Below, one piece after another: positions 10,885 through 19,619 of a stretch of 32,056 bases of DNA (positions are counted from its first letter, which is position 1; each line of letters begins with the position of its first letter). The stretch lies in NCBI GenBank assembly GCA_029251475.1, contig JAQXDF010000016.1, forward strand, positions 1 to 32,056. The letters are read 5' to 3'. Below the pieces are notes generated by a model. It was not told where the DNA came from. It did no database searches and saw only the letters and a list, made by a program, of their open reading frames with translations. This DNA comes from Rickettsiaceae bacterium (GTDB lineage: Bacteria; Pseudomonadota; Alphaproteobacteria; Rickettsiales; Rickettsiaceae). The position numbers and the translations under genes were made by a program.

Positions 10885-10959
10885 TGGTGCCGCTAGGGAG
10901 AGTTGAACTCCCGGCCTCATCATTACCAATGATGCGCTCTACCACTGAGCTATAGCGGC
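10885..10959 (-). tRNA. tRNA-Thr (anticodon GGT), CCA encoded
   Basis: Reverse complement GCCGCTATAGCTCAGTGGTAGAGCGCATCATTGGTAATGATGAGGCCGGGAGTTCAACTCTCCCTAGCGGCACCA; acceptor stem GCCGCTA/TAGCGGC, anticodon loop TTGGTAA, T-loop TTCAACT. Confidence 0.95.
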
Positions 10960-11075
10960 CTAATTGATTTTATACGAATTTTATTTTAAATTAGATAATC
11001 TAATATAATGCTGCTAAAATTCAATAGCATTATTAGCATAATATATGATATAGATAAAGAAAAAACTAATTAACT

Positions 11076-11210
11076 ATGCCAGAGAACAAGAAAAAACAGA
11101 CGCCGCCTGTAAGATCCAAGGAGGATCTTGAAAAATCATCGATAGCATTACGCAGAAATTTACAGCGTCGCAAAGTGGGGAAAAACATTGATAAAAAACA
11201 AGGTAACTAA
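11076..11210 (+). CDS. Small basic conserved-looking protein (44 aa)
   Basis: ORF MPENKKKQTPPVRSKEDLEKSSIALRRNLQRRKVGKNIDKKQGN, absent from the supplied ORF track because of length. Stop lies 3 bp before the anmK ATG, and the probable anmK ribosome-binding site lies inside it. 'ALRxNLxRRK' resembles small alphaproteobacterial proteins. Confidence 0.6.
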   Translation: MPENKKKQTPPVRSKEDLEKSSIALRRNLQRRKVGKNIDKKQGN

Positions 11211-11213
11211 ACA

Positions 11214-12311
11214 ATGAGTGACTTATATATTGGCTTTATGAGCGGCACTTCATTGGATGGCCTTGATGCTTCTCTTATTCGTACGGATGGTATCAATGAA
11301 TTTGAGTCCATTGATAATTTGCATTTTCCCTATCCGGTAGAATTCAAAGCTAAAATGCGTGAACTTTTATCAAATATAGGTCCATTTGGAACTCTAGAAA
11401 AACAACTGACTGAGTTTCATATAGACGCAACACATCAATTACTACAGCAGGCAAAACTGACCCCAAAAGATATAAAGGCCATAGGATTTCATGGCCAAAC
11501 CATTTTCCACAAACCAGAAGATGGGATCACTTTGCAAATTGGTAATCCTTATCTACTTGCTGAAAATACATCCATTGATGTGATTTATGATTTTAGAAGA
11601 CGTGATGTTGCCCTAGGAGGGCAAGGCGCTCCATTAGTACCAATTTTTCATAAGCTCCTAATGCAAAATCAGGATTATCCAGTCGCTGTAATCAATATTG
11701 GCGGGGTTGCAAATATAACTTATATAGATGAAAATAATCTTGAAGCTTTTGACACCGGCCCTGGTGGAGCGTTAATCGATGACTCTATGCTCAAATATTA
11801 TAAACAAAATTTTGATAAGGACGGTAAAATAGCGGCAAAAGGCACGGTTGATCATTCTATAGTGCAACACACTTTAACGCATAAATACTTTAGCGCCCCC
11901 TATCCAAAATCCCTTGATCGCAATGAATTTAGCTACTTAAATGAACTGCTTGTAAAACATAAACCTGCAGACATCATAGCAACCTTAACCTACATAACAT
12001 CTACTTCTATCGCTCATGCCCTCAACCAATTGCCTAAACATCCTAAAAAAGTCTTTTTATGCGGTGGTGGCAGTCACAATCTTCAACTTGTTTCATGGCT
12101 TGAAGAAATTCTAATGAAACAGAGCGTCAAATGCCAGATTGCTAATATTTCAGATATAAACCAGTTAGACTCAGACTACATAGAATCCCAGGCATTTGCT
12201 TACCTGGCAGCTAGATTTTTTCAAAACTTACCAAGTGCTTTTCCTTCCACGACTAATGCTGATAAAGCCAATCTATGTGGGTGCTTAGTAAGAGCGAGTT
12301 TGGTCTCTTGA
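11214..12311 (+). CDS. anmK: Anhydro-N-acetylmuramic acid kinase
   Basis: YIGFMSGTSLDGLDASL, GFHGQTIFHKP, DFRRRDVALGGQGAPLVPIFH, NIGGVANIT, FDTGPGGALIDD. Confidence 0.96.
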   Translation: MSDLYIGFMSGTSLDGLDASLIRTDGINEFESIDNLHFPYPVEFKAKMRELLSNIGPFGTLEKQLTEFHIDATHQLLQQAKLTPKDIKAIGFHGQTIFHKPEDGITLQIGNPYLLAENTSIDVIYDFRRRDVALGGQGAPLVPIFHKLLMQNQDYPVAVINIGGVANITYIDENNLEAFDTGPGGALIDDSMLKYYKQNFDKDGKIAAKGTVDHSIVQHTLTHKYFSAPYPKSLDRNEFSYLNELLVKHKPADIIATLTYITSTSIAHALNQLPKHPKKVFLCGGGSHNLQLVSWLEEILMKQSVKCQIANISDINQLDSDYIESQAFAYLAARFFQNLPSAFPSTTNADKANLCGCLVRASLVS

Positions 12312-12478
12312 TATTTTTATCACAATCAATGAATCATCAAATGAAAAATTCTTACAATATAAGTTTTAAATATCATAAATATACTATACAATCTAAACAT
12401 GGGTTATTCCTTGGGGCCATGTAAAACTTTGCCTTAATGAATAATTTTATTGTTAATTTTATAAATGGAGATTTTATT

Positions 12479-12913
12479 ATGTTAAAAAAAATTATGGTAG
12501 CATTCGCAGCTGTTGTTTTACTATCAGGCTGTAGCTGTTCTAAGTATCGTAGCGATCGTACTCTTACTGCAGAACTTGAAAAAACCGCAGGAAGCCGCGT
12601 GCTTTTCGATTTGAATAGCTCAAACCTTACATCAGAAACAAAAGCTACTCTAGCTAACCAAGCAAAATGGTTCTCAGAGCGCAAGACTTTAAAAGTTGTT
12701 ATTGAAGGTCATTGTGATGAAAGAGGAACTAGAGAATACAACATGGCTTTAGGAGAGCGTAGAGCTAACACAGTGAAGCAATTCCTAGTTAAAAATGGTG
12801 TGAGCATGGATAGAATTGAAACTGTTTCTTATGGTAAAGAAAAGCCAGAAGTAATGGGTAACGACCAAGCATCATATGCAAAAAATCGTAGAGCAGTAAC
12901 AACTATTAAATAA
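12479..12913 (+). CDS. pal: Peptidoglycan-associated lipoprotein (OmpA-like C-terminal domain)
   Basis: Lipobox LLSGC; VLFDLNSSNLTSE; VVIEGHCDERGTREYNMALGERRANTVKQFLVKNGV. ATG at 12479 preceded by GGAG. Confidence 0.93.
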   Translation: MLKKIMVAFAAVVLLSGCSCSKYRSDRTLTAELEKTAGSRVLFDLNSSNLTSETKATLANQAKWFSERKTLKVVIEGHCDERGTREYNMALGERRANTVKQFLVKNGVSMDRIETVSYGKEKPEVMGNDQASYAKNRRAVTTIK

Positions 12914-12942
12914 GAAGTTATTACAATACGACTTTAACAAAG

Positions 12943-12976
12943 AAAACCGGTATATTTCGATATACCGGTTTTTTTT
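12943..12976 (+). terminator. Rho-independent terminator of pal
   Basis: AAACCGGTATA-TTTCGA-TATACCGGTTT perfect 11-bp stem followed by a T tract. Confidence 0.9.
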
Positions 12977-12987
12977 ATGCCTTACAG

Positions 12988-13098
12988 ATAGTAGATTTAT
13001 TTGAGCTCGGACGTTGTTACTCCTATCTATCCTACCTCTCCTAGCTTTCTAAGCCTTGCCTATTGCACCTGCTCCCTACTTCATCTAAATTCACTATA
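12988..13098. repeat. Candidate degenerate inverted-repeat element (MITE-like), related ends to 19452-19555
   Basis: Right end ...CTTCATCTAAATTCACTATA is the inverse of TATAGTGAATTTAGATGAAG; left end ATAGTAGATTTATTTGAGCT is a diverged match. The 19452 element also starts TATAGTGAATTTA. Confidence 0.35.
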
Positions 13099-13099
13099 G

Positions 13100-13706
13100 C
13101 CAACTGTTAAGAAAATATATATTACAGAGACAACTGATGAATCACTTGCTCTGTATGGAGGATTGAGTGGCTTCTATTCTAATGGTAATATTGTAATTTC
13201 TATACACAAAGAACGAGTCGATAGAATAACCGAAATTACTGAAATATTAGTACACGAACTTACTCATGGTTTATAAATAAAGCCTACAATAATAATTTAA
13301 AGCCATATGTTGTAAACGACAACAAGGCAGAGCAATTACAAGCAGATCTCTTGCTCTAAAAATTCTTGGCATTATAAAAGAGATAGCTCCTCCACTAGAG
13401 GATATACCTTCTATATTAATGCATTGTACTAGAGAAGGCAGCCAAGAGTTTAATCTTCTAGGTTACCCCGAAACAAAATGGGTATCAGAAATACCAGCAT
13501 ATTTTATAAAGGAGTTATCTATAAGAATACTCGTAGAAAAGGAAGAAGAATTAACGCTAATAAAACATCAAGATTCTATAATGCCGATTATAGAAAATGC
13601 TATTATTATGAGTGACTGTAGAGAATCCCTAGATTCTATTATAGAGTCTGTCGTTGAATTAAGCTGTGCTGGAGCAGAAGAACAGGACTATTCAACTGAC
13701 TTCTAA
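13100..13706 (+). pseudogene. Degraded zinc metallopeptidase (HExxH) with frameshifts
   Basis: Frame 1 (13100-13276): PTVKKIYITETTDESLALYGGLSGFYSNGNIVISIHKERVDRITEITEILVHELTHGL*. The next frame continues INKAYNNNLKPYVVNDNKAEQLQADLLL; a third frame continues LKILGIIKEIAPPLEDIPSILMHCTREGSQEF...YPETKWVSEIPAYF... Confidence 0.7.
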
Positions 13707-13895
13707 AGCAATCAGTTGAGTTGTTTCAAATGCATTACTGGATGGATGCCGGGGAATTAATCTTTGGAAGCAATTATTTATTGTTGCCTCGAGTTATTAA
13801 AGCCTAGTGACCTTTCAACTCTATTACATTTTAGTTTCAACGCAAATTATCAGAGAGCTAGTGCCCCAAAAAATTCACCAATAGCATATTATGCA

Positions 13896-13922
13896 TAAAA
13901 AAAGGGAAGCCTAAGCTTCCCC
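13896..13922 (-). terminator. Rho-independent terminator of the downstream-oriented beta-barrel gene
   Basis: Minus strand: GGGAAGC-TTAG-GCTTCCC followed by TTTTTTT. Confidence 0.85.
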
Positions 13923-13952
13923 TCTTTCTTAAAGAACTTTTTGTAGAGTGGA

Positions 13953-14531
13953 TTAGATACTAAATCTTACACCAGCACCGATATTATGTCCTTTGATTTC
14001 AACGCCTTTGTGGCCATTGAATTGCTTAGTTTTACCTAAAGATTTGTAGCTGTAAGTTAGATCAAGATCTACACCAGTAGATACTTCATAAGCAGCACCA
14101 ACATAACCAGCAAAAGCTGCACTATATTTGTTTTTTGCTTTTACAGTAGAAGTTGCAGCAGTTCCAGAAGCTTTAGCGCCTACTTTACTTATACCAACAC
14201 CAGCACCAACAAACATTTTTACCATGTCTGCATCGAAAACATCATAAAAACCGTTGAACATTAATGCATCAGCTTTAGCTTTGTATTTTAGGTTAGTTTT
14301 TTTGAAAGTTGGGTTAACAAAGTGAGTGAAAGTCATATCAACTCTTGCATTTTCCATGATTTTGTAACCAGCACCTAAGCCAAAAGAAAAATCGTTGTTA
14401 GATTTTGCTTTTTTAACTTTATCCATTTTTGACCAACCACCTTCAGCTTTAAGATAGTAATCATCCATTGCATAAGCAGATGAAGTTGAAATAATTGCAG
14501 CAGCTGCAGTTGCTAATAAAATCTTTTTCAT
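13953..14531 (-). CDS. Outer-membrane beta-barrel protein (opacity/adhesin-like, about 8 strands)
   Basis: Sec signal MKKILLATAAAAIISTSSAYA; alternating amphipathic strands; GAGVGISKVG; C-terminal GHNIGAGVRFSI. Paralogous to 29974-30555. Confidence 0.8.
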   Translation of the reverse strand: MKKILLATAAAAIISTSSAYAMDDYYLKAEGGWSKMDKVKKAKSNNDFSFGLGAGYKIMENARVDMTFTHFVNPTFKKTNLKYKAKADALMFNGFYDVFDADMVKMFVGAGVGISKVGAKASGTAATSTVKAKNKYSAAFAGYVGAAYEVSTGVDLDLTYSYKSLGKTKQFNGHKGVEIKGHNIGAGVRFSI

Positions 14532-14839
14532 AATATCCTCTATTATAGTTTTTAATAATTAAATATACCGCCAACAACAAAATTAAGTTCGCAGCCGACA
14601 GCTACATACTAACTAATCAATTAATCACAATCAAGCACAATACACTAAAGATATCTAGGTAAGCATACTTGTGATGCAAAATTATCACATTAAAACCCGA
14701 GATACAAAGACAACTACACTTTTTCAACCTGTATTAGTTACTAATATTTAATTATCAAAAGGCCCGAGCCATAGCCCTAAAAAATTTGAACCTAATATAT
14801 AAAACTTATTCTAAGGTATTCATCAAGGCCAGTTCTTTT

Positions 14840-15274
14840 CTACTCTTCTGCAACGCTAGACAAATCAGAATTTAGTAGCTTTTCTAATGATTTTTGACAA
14901 ACTCCATATTTTTGCCAAGAGCATAGCTGGCAGTTTTGCAAAAACTTCTTAACACTCATATTTTCTTTAATACGTAATTTCGCTTCTTTCCAGCTAATTA
15001 CTTCTCCATGAACAAGTTGCAGGGATTCTTTATATGAATAATCAAGATGCCTGATTTTATCTTGAGTTTTGCAGATTGTGTCGTTTAATTTATTTGGGCA
15101 AGGCGTACAAATATCATCCATAGACTCGACAACTTCTATTGGAGAATCTTCATCTTGAGTTAAAGTTTCGGATATATTCTTGTAGTTTCTAACAAAATCA
15201 GGTGAATAGCCCTTGCCACTAAAACCAAGTGTGCACATAAAATGATGCGGACGAAATTTAATCGGCTCAGCCAC
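14840..15274 (-). CDS. DUF1284-like cysteine-rich protein
   Basis: KFRPHHFMCTLGFSGKGYSPDFVRNY N-terminus and cysteine pattern CTPCPN...CKTQ...CQLCSWQKYGVC. Confidence 0.75.
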   Translation of the reverse strand: MAEPIKFRPHHFMCTLGFSGKGYSPDFVRNYKNISETLTQDEDSPIEVVESMDDICTPCPNKLNDTICKTQDKIRHLDYSYKESLQLVHGEVISWKEAKLRIKENMSVKKFLQNCQLCSWQKYGVCQKSLEKLLNSDLSSVAEE

Positions 15275-15810
15275 TACTTACTTTTTAATAGTTTCACAGA
15301 TGATGCCATAAAAATAGCCTTTACAATTCCTGGCACAATAAATGGATATAAACCAAATTCAAGAGAGTTTTCCACGCCAACAGAAAAGGCTAAATAGGGT
15401 ATACCAATCATATATATAGATATAGATCCAATCATACTATACACGGTAAGTTTTAACCAACTATCCTCACCGAACTTTTTTCTTAATGTAGTCACTAGGT
15501 AAGTGCACAGAACCATGCCAAATAAATACCCACCCGAACAACCAAATAATATCGAAAAACCAGAAGTATATTCGGCAAACACTGGAGCTCCCAATGATCC
15601 TATCGTTATATAACCAATAATTGCCTGCAAAGCTTCTGACCTTTTGTAACAAAGCGCTATTAAAAGAACAGCAGAAGTATGGAGAGTAATCGGCACAGGA
15701 TTCAGCGGAATTTGAACCTGCGCAGCAAGGAATATGAGCAAAACACCCATAGAAACCCTTAATGCTTTGCTATCAATAATAGATTGAGCTGTTCTTGATA
15801 TTAACTGCAT
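15274..15810 (-). CDS. bioY: Biotin transporter BioY
   Basis: QIPLNPVPITLHTSAVLLIALCYKRSEALQAIIGYITIGSLGAPVFAEYTSGFSILFGCSGGYLFGM; hydrophobic. ATG at 15810 preferred over the ORF-track start, which overlaps the upstream gene. Confidence 0.88.
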   Translation of the reverse strand: MQLISRTAQSIIDSKALRVSMGVLLIFLAAQVQIPLNPVPITLHTSAVLLIALCYKRSEALQAIIGYITIGSLGAPVFAEYTSGFSILFGCSGGYLFGMVLCTYLVTTLRKKFGEDSWLKLTVYSMIGSISIYMIGIPYLAFSVGVENSLEFGLYPFIVPGIVKAIFMASSVKLLKSK

Positions 15811-15838
15811 AAAATTACTCTCGATATAAAATCTACAA

Positions 15839-16414
15839 TTAGCGAATCGCCTGAAATTTTTGGTTGTTAACAAAACGTACTATAGTAGATAGTAACATTG
15901 AAAACGCAGCTACATACAATAATTTCCATGAAATTTCTCTGATTCCCATATCTGCAATTTTATTTAATGCAAAGTTAGTTTTTAATACAAAGAAAGAACT
16001 CATAGCTAGACCGTCTATCACAGCTGCAACACTAATTGATAAGAAACTAGCCATAGTGAAACTCATTTTTTCCTTTAAAGAAACGAACAAGTTTAAAGAT
16101 ACCAACATTGAAATAACAACAGAAACTAAAGAGCCTAAAGCTAGCAAGCTAATCAATGTACCATTTAAATAATAAGAATCTTGATAAGATATAGCCAACC
16201 CCAATAAAGTTGCTCCAAATAATCCGTTTAATGCGTATTGCTTGTTCCATTTTGAAGCAATCATATTCATTACAAGCCCTGTTACCACAAACACCATAGA
16301 ACATTGATAAATTGCTTTGCAAAAATTTAACATAACCAACAATGCAGTTAAAGCCAAGATTGATCCAAGATATAGTTTGTTTTTTGAAATTATATTATTA
16401 TACATAAAATTCAC
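15839..16414 (-). CDS. Multi-pass membrane protein, VUT/queuosine-precursor-transporter-like
   Basis: About six hydrophobic segments; C-terminal block AAVIDGLAMSSFFVLKTN...ISWKLLYVAAFSMLLSTIV resembles VUT/YhhQ; adjacent to bioY. Confidence 0.5.
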   Translation of the reverse strand: MNFMYNNIISKNKLYLGSILALTALLVMLNFCKAIYQCSMVFVVTGLVMNMIASKWNKQYALNGLFGATLLGLAISYQDSYYLNGTLISLLALGSLVSVVISMLVSLNLFVSLKEKMSFTMASFLSISVAAVIDGLAMSSFFVLKTNFALNKIADMGIREISWKLLYVAAFSMLLSTIVRFVNNQKFQAIR

Positions 16415-16509
16415 TCTCTATTAATTTATTGTTTATTTCTAAAATTACTGATCCTCATATTAGCAGGATATTGGACTTAGTAAAATACTTTATTTTAAGT
16501 TTTTTATTT

Positions 16510-17655
16510 TTAGAGCATTCTAGGAACAAGATAATTATGTAGTAGCAATCCTTTGCTAGTAAGAGCCAAATGCTCCTCGTCCATATCAACCAAACCTTGT
16601 TTAATATAATGCTGAGTTGTTTTGAGATTTAAAACATCCTTCAAATGACTTTTTGTTATTTGTTGAAATTTCTTCGCCGATATTCCAGTCTCAAGGCGCG
16701 TTCCCATCATAAACGCCTCTTCTATTATTTCATGTGGTAGCAAACTACTATTAGTCTGAATACCATGGCCATATTTATTGACAGATTGCAGCCAATTATC
16801 TGGTTTATTCGTCATCATCACAGCCTTAATACCATCTGTTTCATGCAGGCGACTATGAGCCCCAGGCCCAATACCTATATATTCATCGTAATTCCAATAA
16901 CATAAATTATGAATACATTCTTGCCCTTCATGTGCATAATTTGATATTTCATATCGCCTATAATTATTCTGCTCTAGGTAAGAATTGGTCCATTCATACA
17001 TATTTGCTGCCAAGTCGCTTGATGGCAATATTAACTTTCCATCATTAAAATCCCTATAAAATGCAGTGCCTTTTTCTATTGTAAGCTGGTATAGAGATAT
17101 ATGACCATTCGCCAAACTTAAAGCAAACTGCATTTCCTTTTTCCACTGCCCTAAGGTTTGGTTAGGGATCGCGTATATCAAATCGAATGAGTATCTATCA
17201 AATATTTTAGAAGCAGATTCAATAGCACTAATAGCCTCTTTTGCTGAATGTTTACGACCTAAAGCTTCCAAACCTTTTTGCTGAAAAGATTGCACGCCAA
17301 TAGAAACTCTATTTATACCAGCAAGCTTGAACTCTTTAAATTTTTGCGCTTCATAGGAAGTAGGATTTGCTTCAAGAGTCACTTCTGTAGATGAATCTAG
17401 TTTTGCCAAATCAGAAATTTTTTGTAAAATTGCTTCAACCGTAGCAGGCATCATCAAGGAAGGAGTTCCTCCCCCAAAAAATACTGACTTAACATGTCTA
17501 CCTTTTATTTTTTCAGCAAAATAATCTATTTCTTTTACATAAGACTGAAGCCATATTTCATGATCTATAGAATTAGATAAATGCGAATTAAAATCGCAGT
17601 ACGGACATAAAGATAGGCAAAATGGCCAATGGACATAAATGGAAATGGGGGGCAT
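16510..17655 (-). CDS. hemW: Radical SAM family heme chaperone HemW
   Basis: ISIYVHWPFCLSLCPYCDFNSH (CxxxCxxC), FFGGGTPSLM, RVSIGVQSF, YEISNYAHEGQECIHNLCYWNYDEYIGIGPGAHSR. Confidence 0.93.
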   Translation of the reverse strand: MPPISIYVHWPFCLSLCPYCDFNSHLSNSIDHEIWLQSYVKEIDYFAEKIKGRHVKSVFFGGGTPSLMMPATVEAILQKISDLAKLDSSTEVTLEANPTSYEAQKFKEFKLAGINRVSIGVQSFQQKGLEALGRKHSAKEAISAIESASKIFDRYSFDLIYAIPNQTLGQWKKEMQFALSLANGHISLYQLTIEKGTAFYRDFNDGKLILPSSDLAANMYEWTNSYLEQNNYRRYEISNYAHEGQECIHNLCYWNYDEYIGIGPGAHSRLHETDGIKAVMMTNKPDNWLQSVNKYGHGIQTNSSLLPHEIIEEAFMMGTRLETGISAKKFQQITKSHLKDVLNLKTTQHYIKQGLVDMDEEHLALTSKGLLLHNYLVPRML

Positions 17656-17661
17656 GTTTTT

Positions 17662-18177
17662 TTATTTATATAAGATATTTAACTTCACAGCGTCAACATC
17701 AATGATATCCTCTATGGAATCTTTAATCACTTTTATATCGCCTTCATTTTTTACTTTACCCCAAATATGCACGACTTGATTTGTAGTCTCAATGTGTAAT
17801 TCATATCCCGGCGCAATTTTATCGTTCAGGGCTAAATATTTTATTCTTCCTTTAGATTTAGCTGTAATAAAAGCATCCGACAAGAACTCTTTGCTATTTT
17901 TCACTTTCAATTTATCAATATTAACATCAGTAACGCCTTTCACGCTAGAAGCAATTTCTGTTATATGATGCACTTGCAGAGTTGTATCTACCATGCCCAC
18001 AAGCCTAACTACTCCATTTCTAGATGACGCCTTGATCTTTGCAGGAATATCATTTTCCTGATTCATCGCGTTATATACTGCTTTTGTAATTTCCATATCT
18101 TGTGTTATACTGGCCATCCCCAAATTCGGAAAGAACATAGAGATCACCAATAAACAGCCTGATAGACTTTTTTTCAT
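17662..18177 (-). CDS. BON-domain exported protein
   Basis: N-terminal signal; two BON-like units (IKASSRNGVVRLVGMVDTTLQVHHITEIASSVKGVTDVN; LHIETTNQVVHIWGKVKNEGDIKVIKDSIEDIIDVDAVKLNI). Confidence 0.8.
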   Translation of the reverse strand: MKKSLSGCLLVISMFFPNLGMASITQDMEITKAVYNAMNQENDIPAKIKASSRNGVVRLVGMVDTTLQVHHITEIASSVKGVTDVNIDKLKVKNSKEFLSDAFITAKSKGRIKYLALNDKIAPGYELHIETTNQVVHIWGKVKNEGDIKVIKDSIEDIIDVDAVKLNILYK

Positions 18178-18382
18178 TTTTCCTCGTACTCAGCCTGGTG
18201 TTATTTTTATCAATTATAACAATAAATAGCTTAATGTACAAATTATTTCAAAAATTATTAAAAAAGTAATATACTATACATTTAAGCAAGGCCAGAATGC
18301 CCCATTATGTCTTATTTTAAATTGACAGCACTGCGCAATAATCTTAAATTACCCATATAAATTAACTTATACACCAAAAGAA

Positions 18383-19411
18383 ATGACTCATTTTTTAAAA
18401 AAAATTCTAAATAACCTACCTTGGGTTTTTGTTATCATAGCCTTAGTATTTCTAGGAAAAGGCCACTTTAAATTAAAGAAAGAAATAGCTCTACTACAGC
18501 CAAAGCTAGAAAAGTTTGAAAAAAGCGAGAATAATATCAATTCTTTAGTAGATACTTTTAATTTATTCGATTCAGAAGAAATAATTCATGAAAAATTAGA
18601 CAAACTTGATTTTATTTCAAATGAAGTTTTACAAAAAGGCTCTTTAGAAATGAAAAAAAATCGAGCAATATTCACTGGCATAACAAGAGACAATGGAGAG
18701 TACCTACCAAGCCTTATCAAAATGATAGAGCATTTAGGGAATAATTTTGCTGATTATAGAGTCATTTTATTTGAAAACGATTCTAGCGATACGACCAAAA
18801 TGATACTAAAATACTGGTCTCATATTAATCCTAAAATTAAAATAATTTCTAAGAATTTCCATAATGTAAAAAGGCCTTCAATCAAATTTATGGCTGAAGC
18901 AAGAAATTACTATGTTAATGAATTAAACAAAGAAGAATATGATTCTTTTGATCTGGTAATTCCAGTAGATATGGACATGAAATATGGAATAGATATAAGA
19001 GGCATTCAAGACTCTTTTAGTAAATCACATCAATGGGATGCAGTATGTTCCAACGGGATATCTAATAGCAAAGGCGAGATGTACGATGCATTCGCATTTC
19101 GCAGTGAAGAGTTTCCGTATAGCCCTAAAGAATATGGTGAAAAATATAACAAAAATTATTGGGATTTTCGAGGCAATATCTCAAACATACAAAGGGTCTA
19201 TAACCCGAAAGGAGATTTAATCAAAGTGAATTCTTGCTTTGGTGGTTTAGCTATATACAAAAAATCTCTGTTCAAAGAGTGTGACTATGATTCTGATGGA
19301 GACTGCGAACATGTATTTTTACATAAATGTATGAAGAGTAAGTATGATGCTAGGATATTCATGAATCCAGCACAAATCATGCGGTATTTGCATTATAAAG
19401 ACAAAAAATAA
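18383..19411 (+). CDS. Membrane-anchored glycosyltransferase (GT-A-like)
   Basis: N-terminal TM (WVFVIIALVFLG) plus stem; IFTGITRDNGEYLPSLI, VILFENDSSDTT, LVIPVDMDMKYG (DxD-like), CFGGLAIYKKSLF. Confidence 0.7.
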   Translation: MTHFLKKILNNLPWVFVIIALVFLGKGHFKLKKEIALLQPKLEKFEKSENNINSLVDTFNLFDSEEIIHEKLDKLDFISNEVLQKGSLEMKKNRAIFTGITRDNGEYLPSLIKMIEHLGNNFADYRVILFENDSSDTTKMILKYWSHINPKIKIISKNFHNVKRPSIKFMAEARNYYVNELNKEEYDSFDLVIPVDMDMKYGIDIRGIQDSFSKSHQWDAVCSNGISNSKGEMYDAFAFRSEEFPYSPKEYGEKYNKNYWDFRGNISNIQRVYNPKGDLIKVNSCFGGLAIYKKSLFKECDYDSDGDCEHVFLHKCMKSKYDARIFMNPAQIMRYLHYKDKK

Positions 19412-19451
19412 CCGGACACTCTCAGGACACTCCTCTGATTATTTACCCTAT

Positions 19452-19555
19452 TATAGTGAATTTAATTGGAGTTTGAGTAGGAATAACGAGGAAGCACTAT
19501 AGATAATAGGCGACCGAGGAAATGACGACCTTCAAACTTCAACTTAAACACTATA
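19452..19555. repeat. Imperfect inverted-repeat element (about 104 bp, MITE-like or bidirectional hairpin)
   Basis: TATAGTGAATTTAATTGGAGTTTGAG (19452-19477) versus the inverse of CTTCAAACTTCAACTTAAACACTATA (19530-19555). Confidence 0.6.
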
Positions 19556-19619
19556 TTACGCTGCTTTTGCCTCGCGATAATCCATACAATTATGGCAAGA
19601 TTACTATGATTGTATTAGA

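Noticed and set aside
13276-13370. Programmed ribosomal frameshifting in the metallopeptidase
   Set aside because: Two frameshifts, no clear slippery heptamer plus structure, and no start codon; pseudogene or sequencing error is simpler.
13419-13706. ORF 13419..13706 as an intact gene
   Set aside because: It is the in-frame tail of the frameshifted metallopeptidase remnant; coding-like sequence continues upstream of its ATG.
19412-19440. GGACACT...GGACACT direct repeat as an IS end
   Set aside because: Only 7 bp repeated, with no transposase or matching opposite end nearby; too weak.
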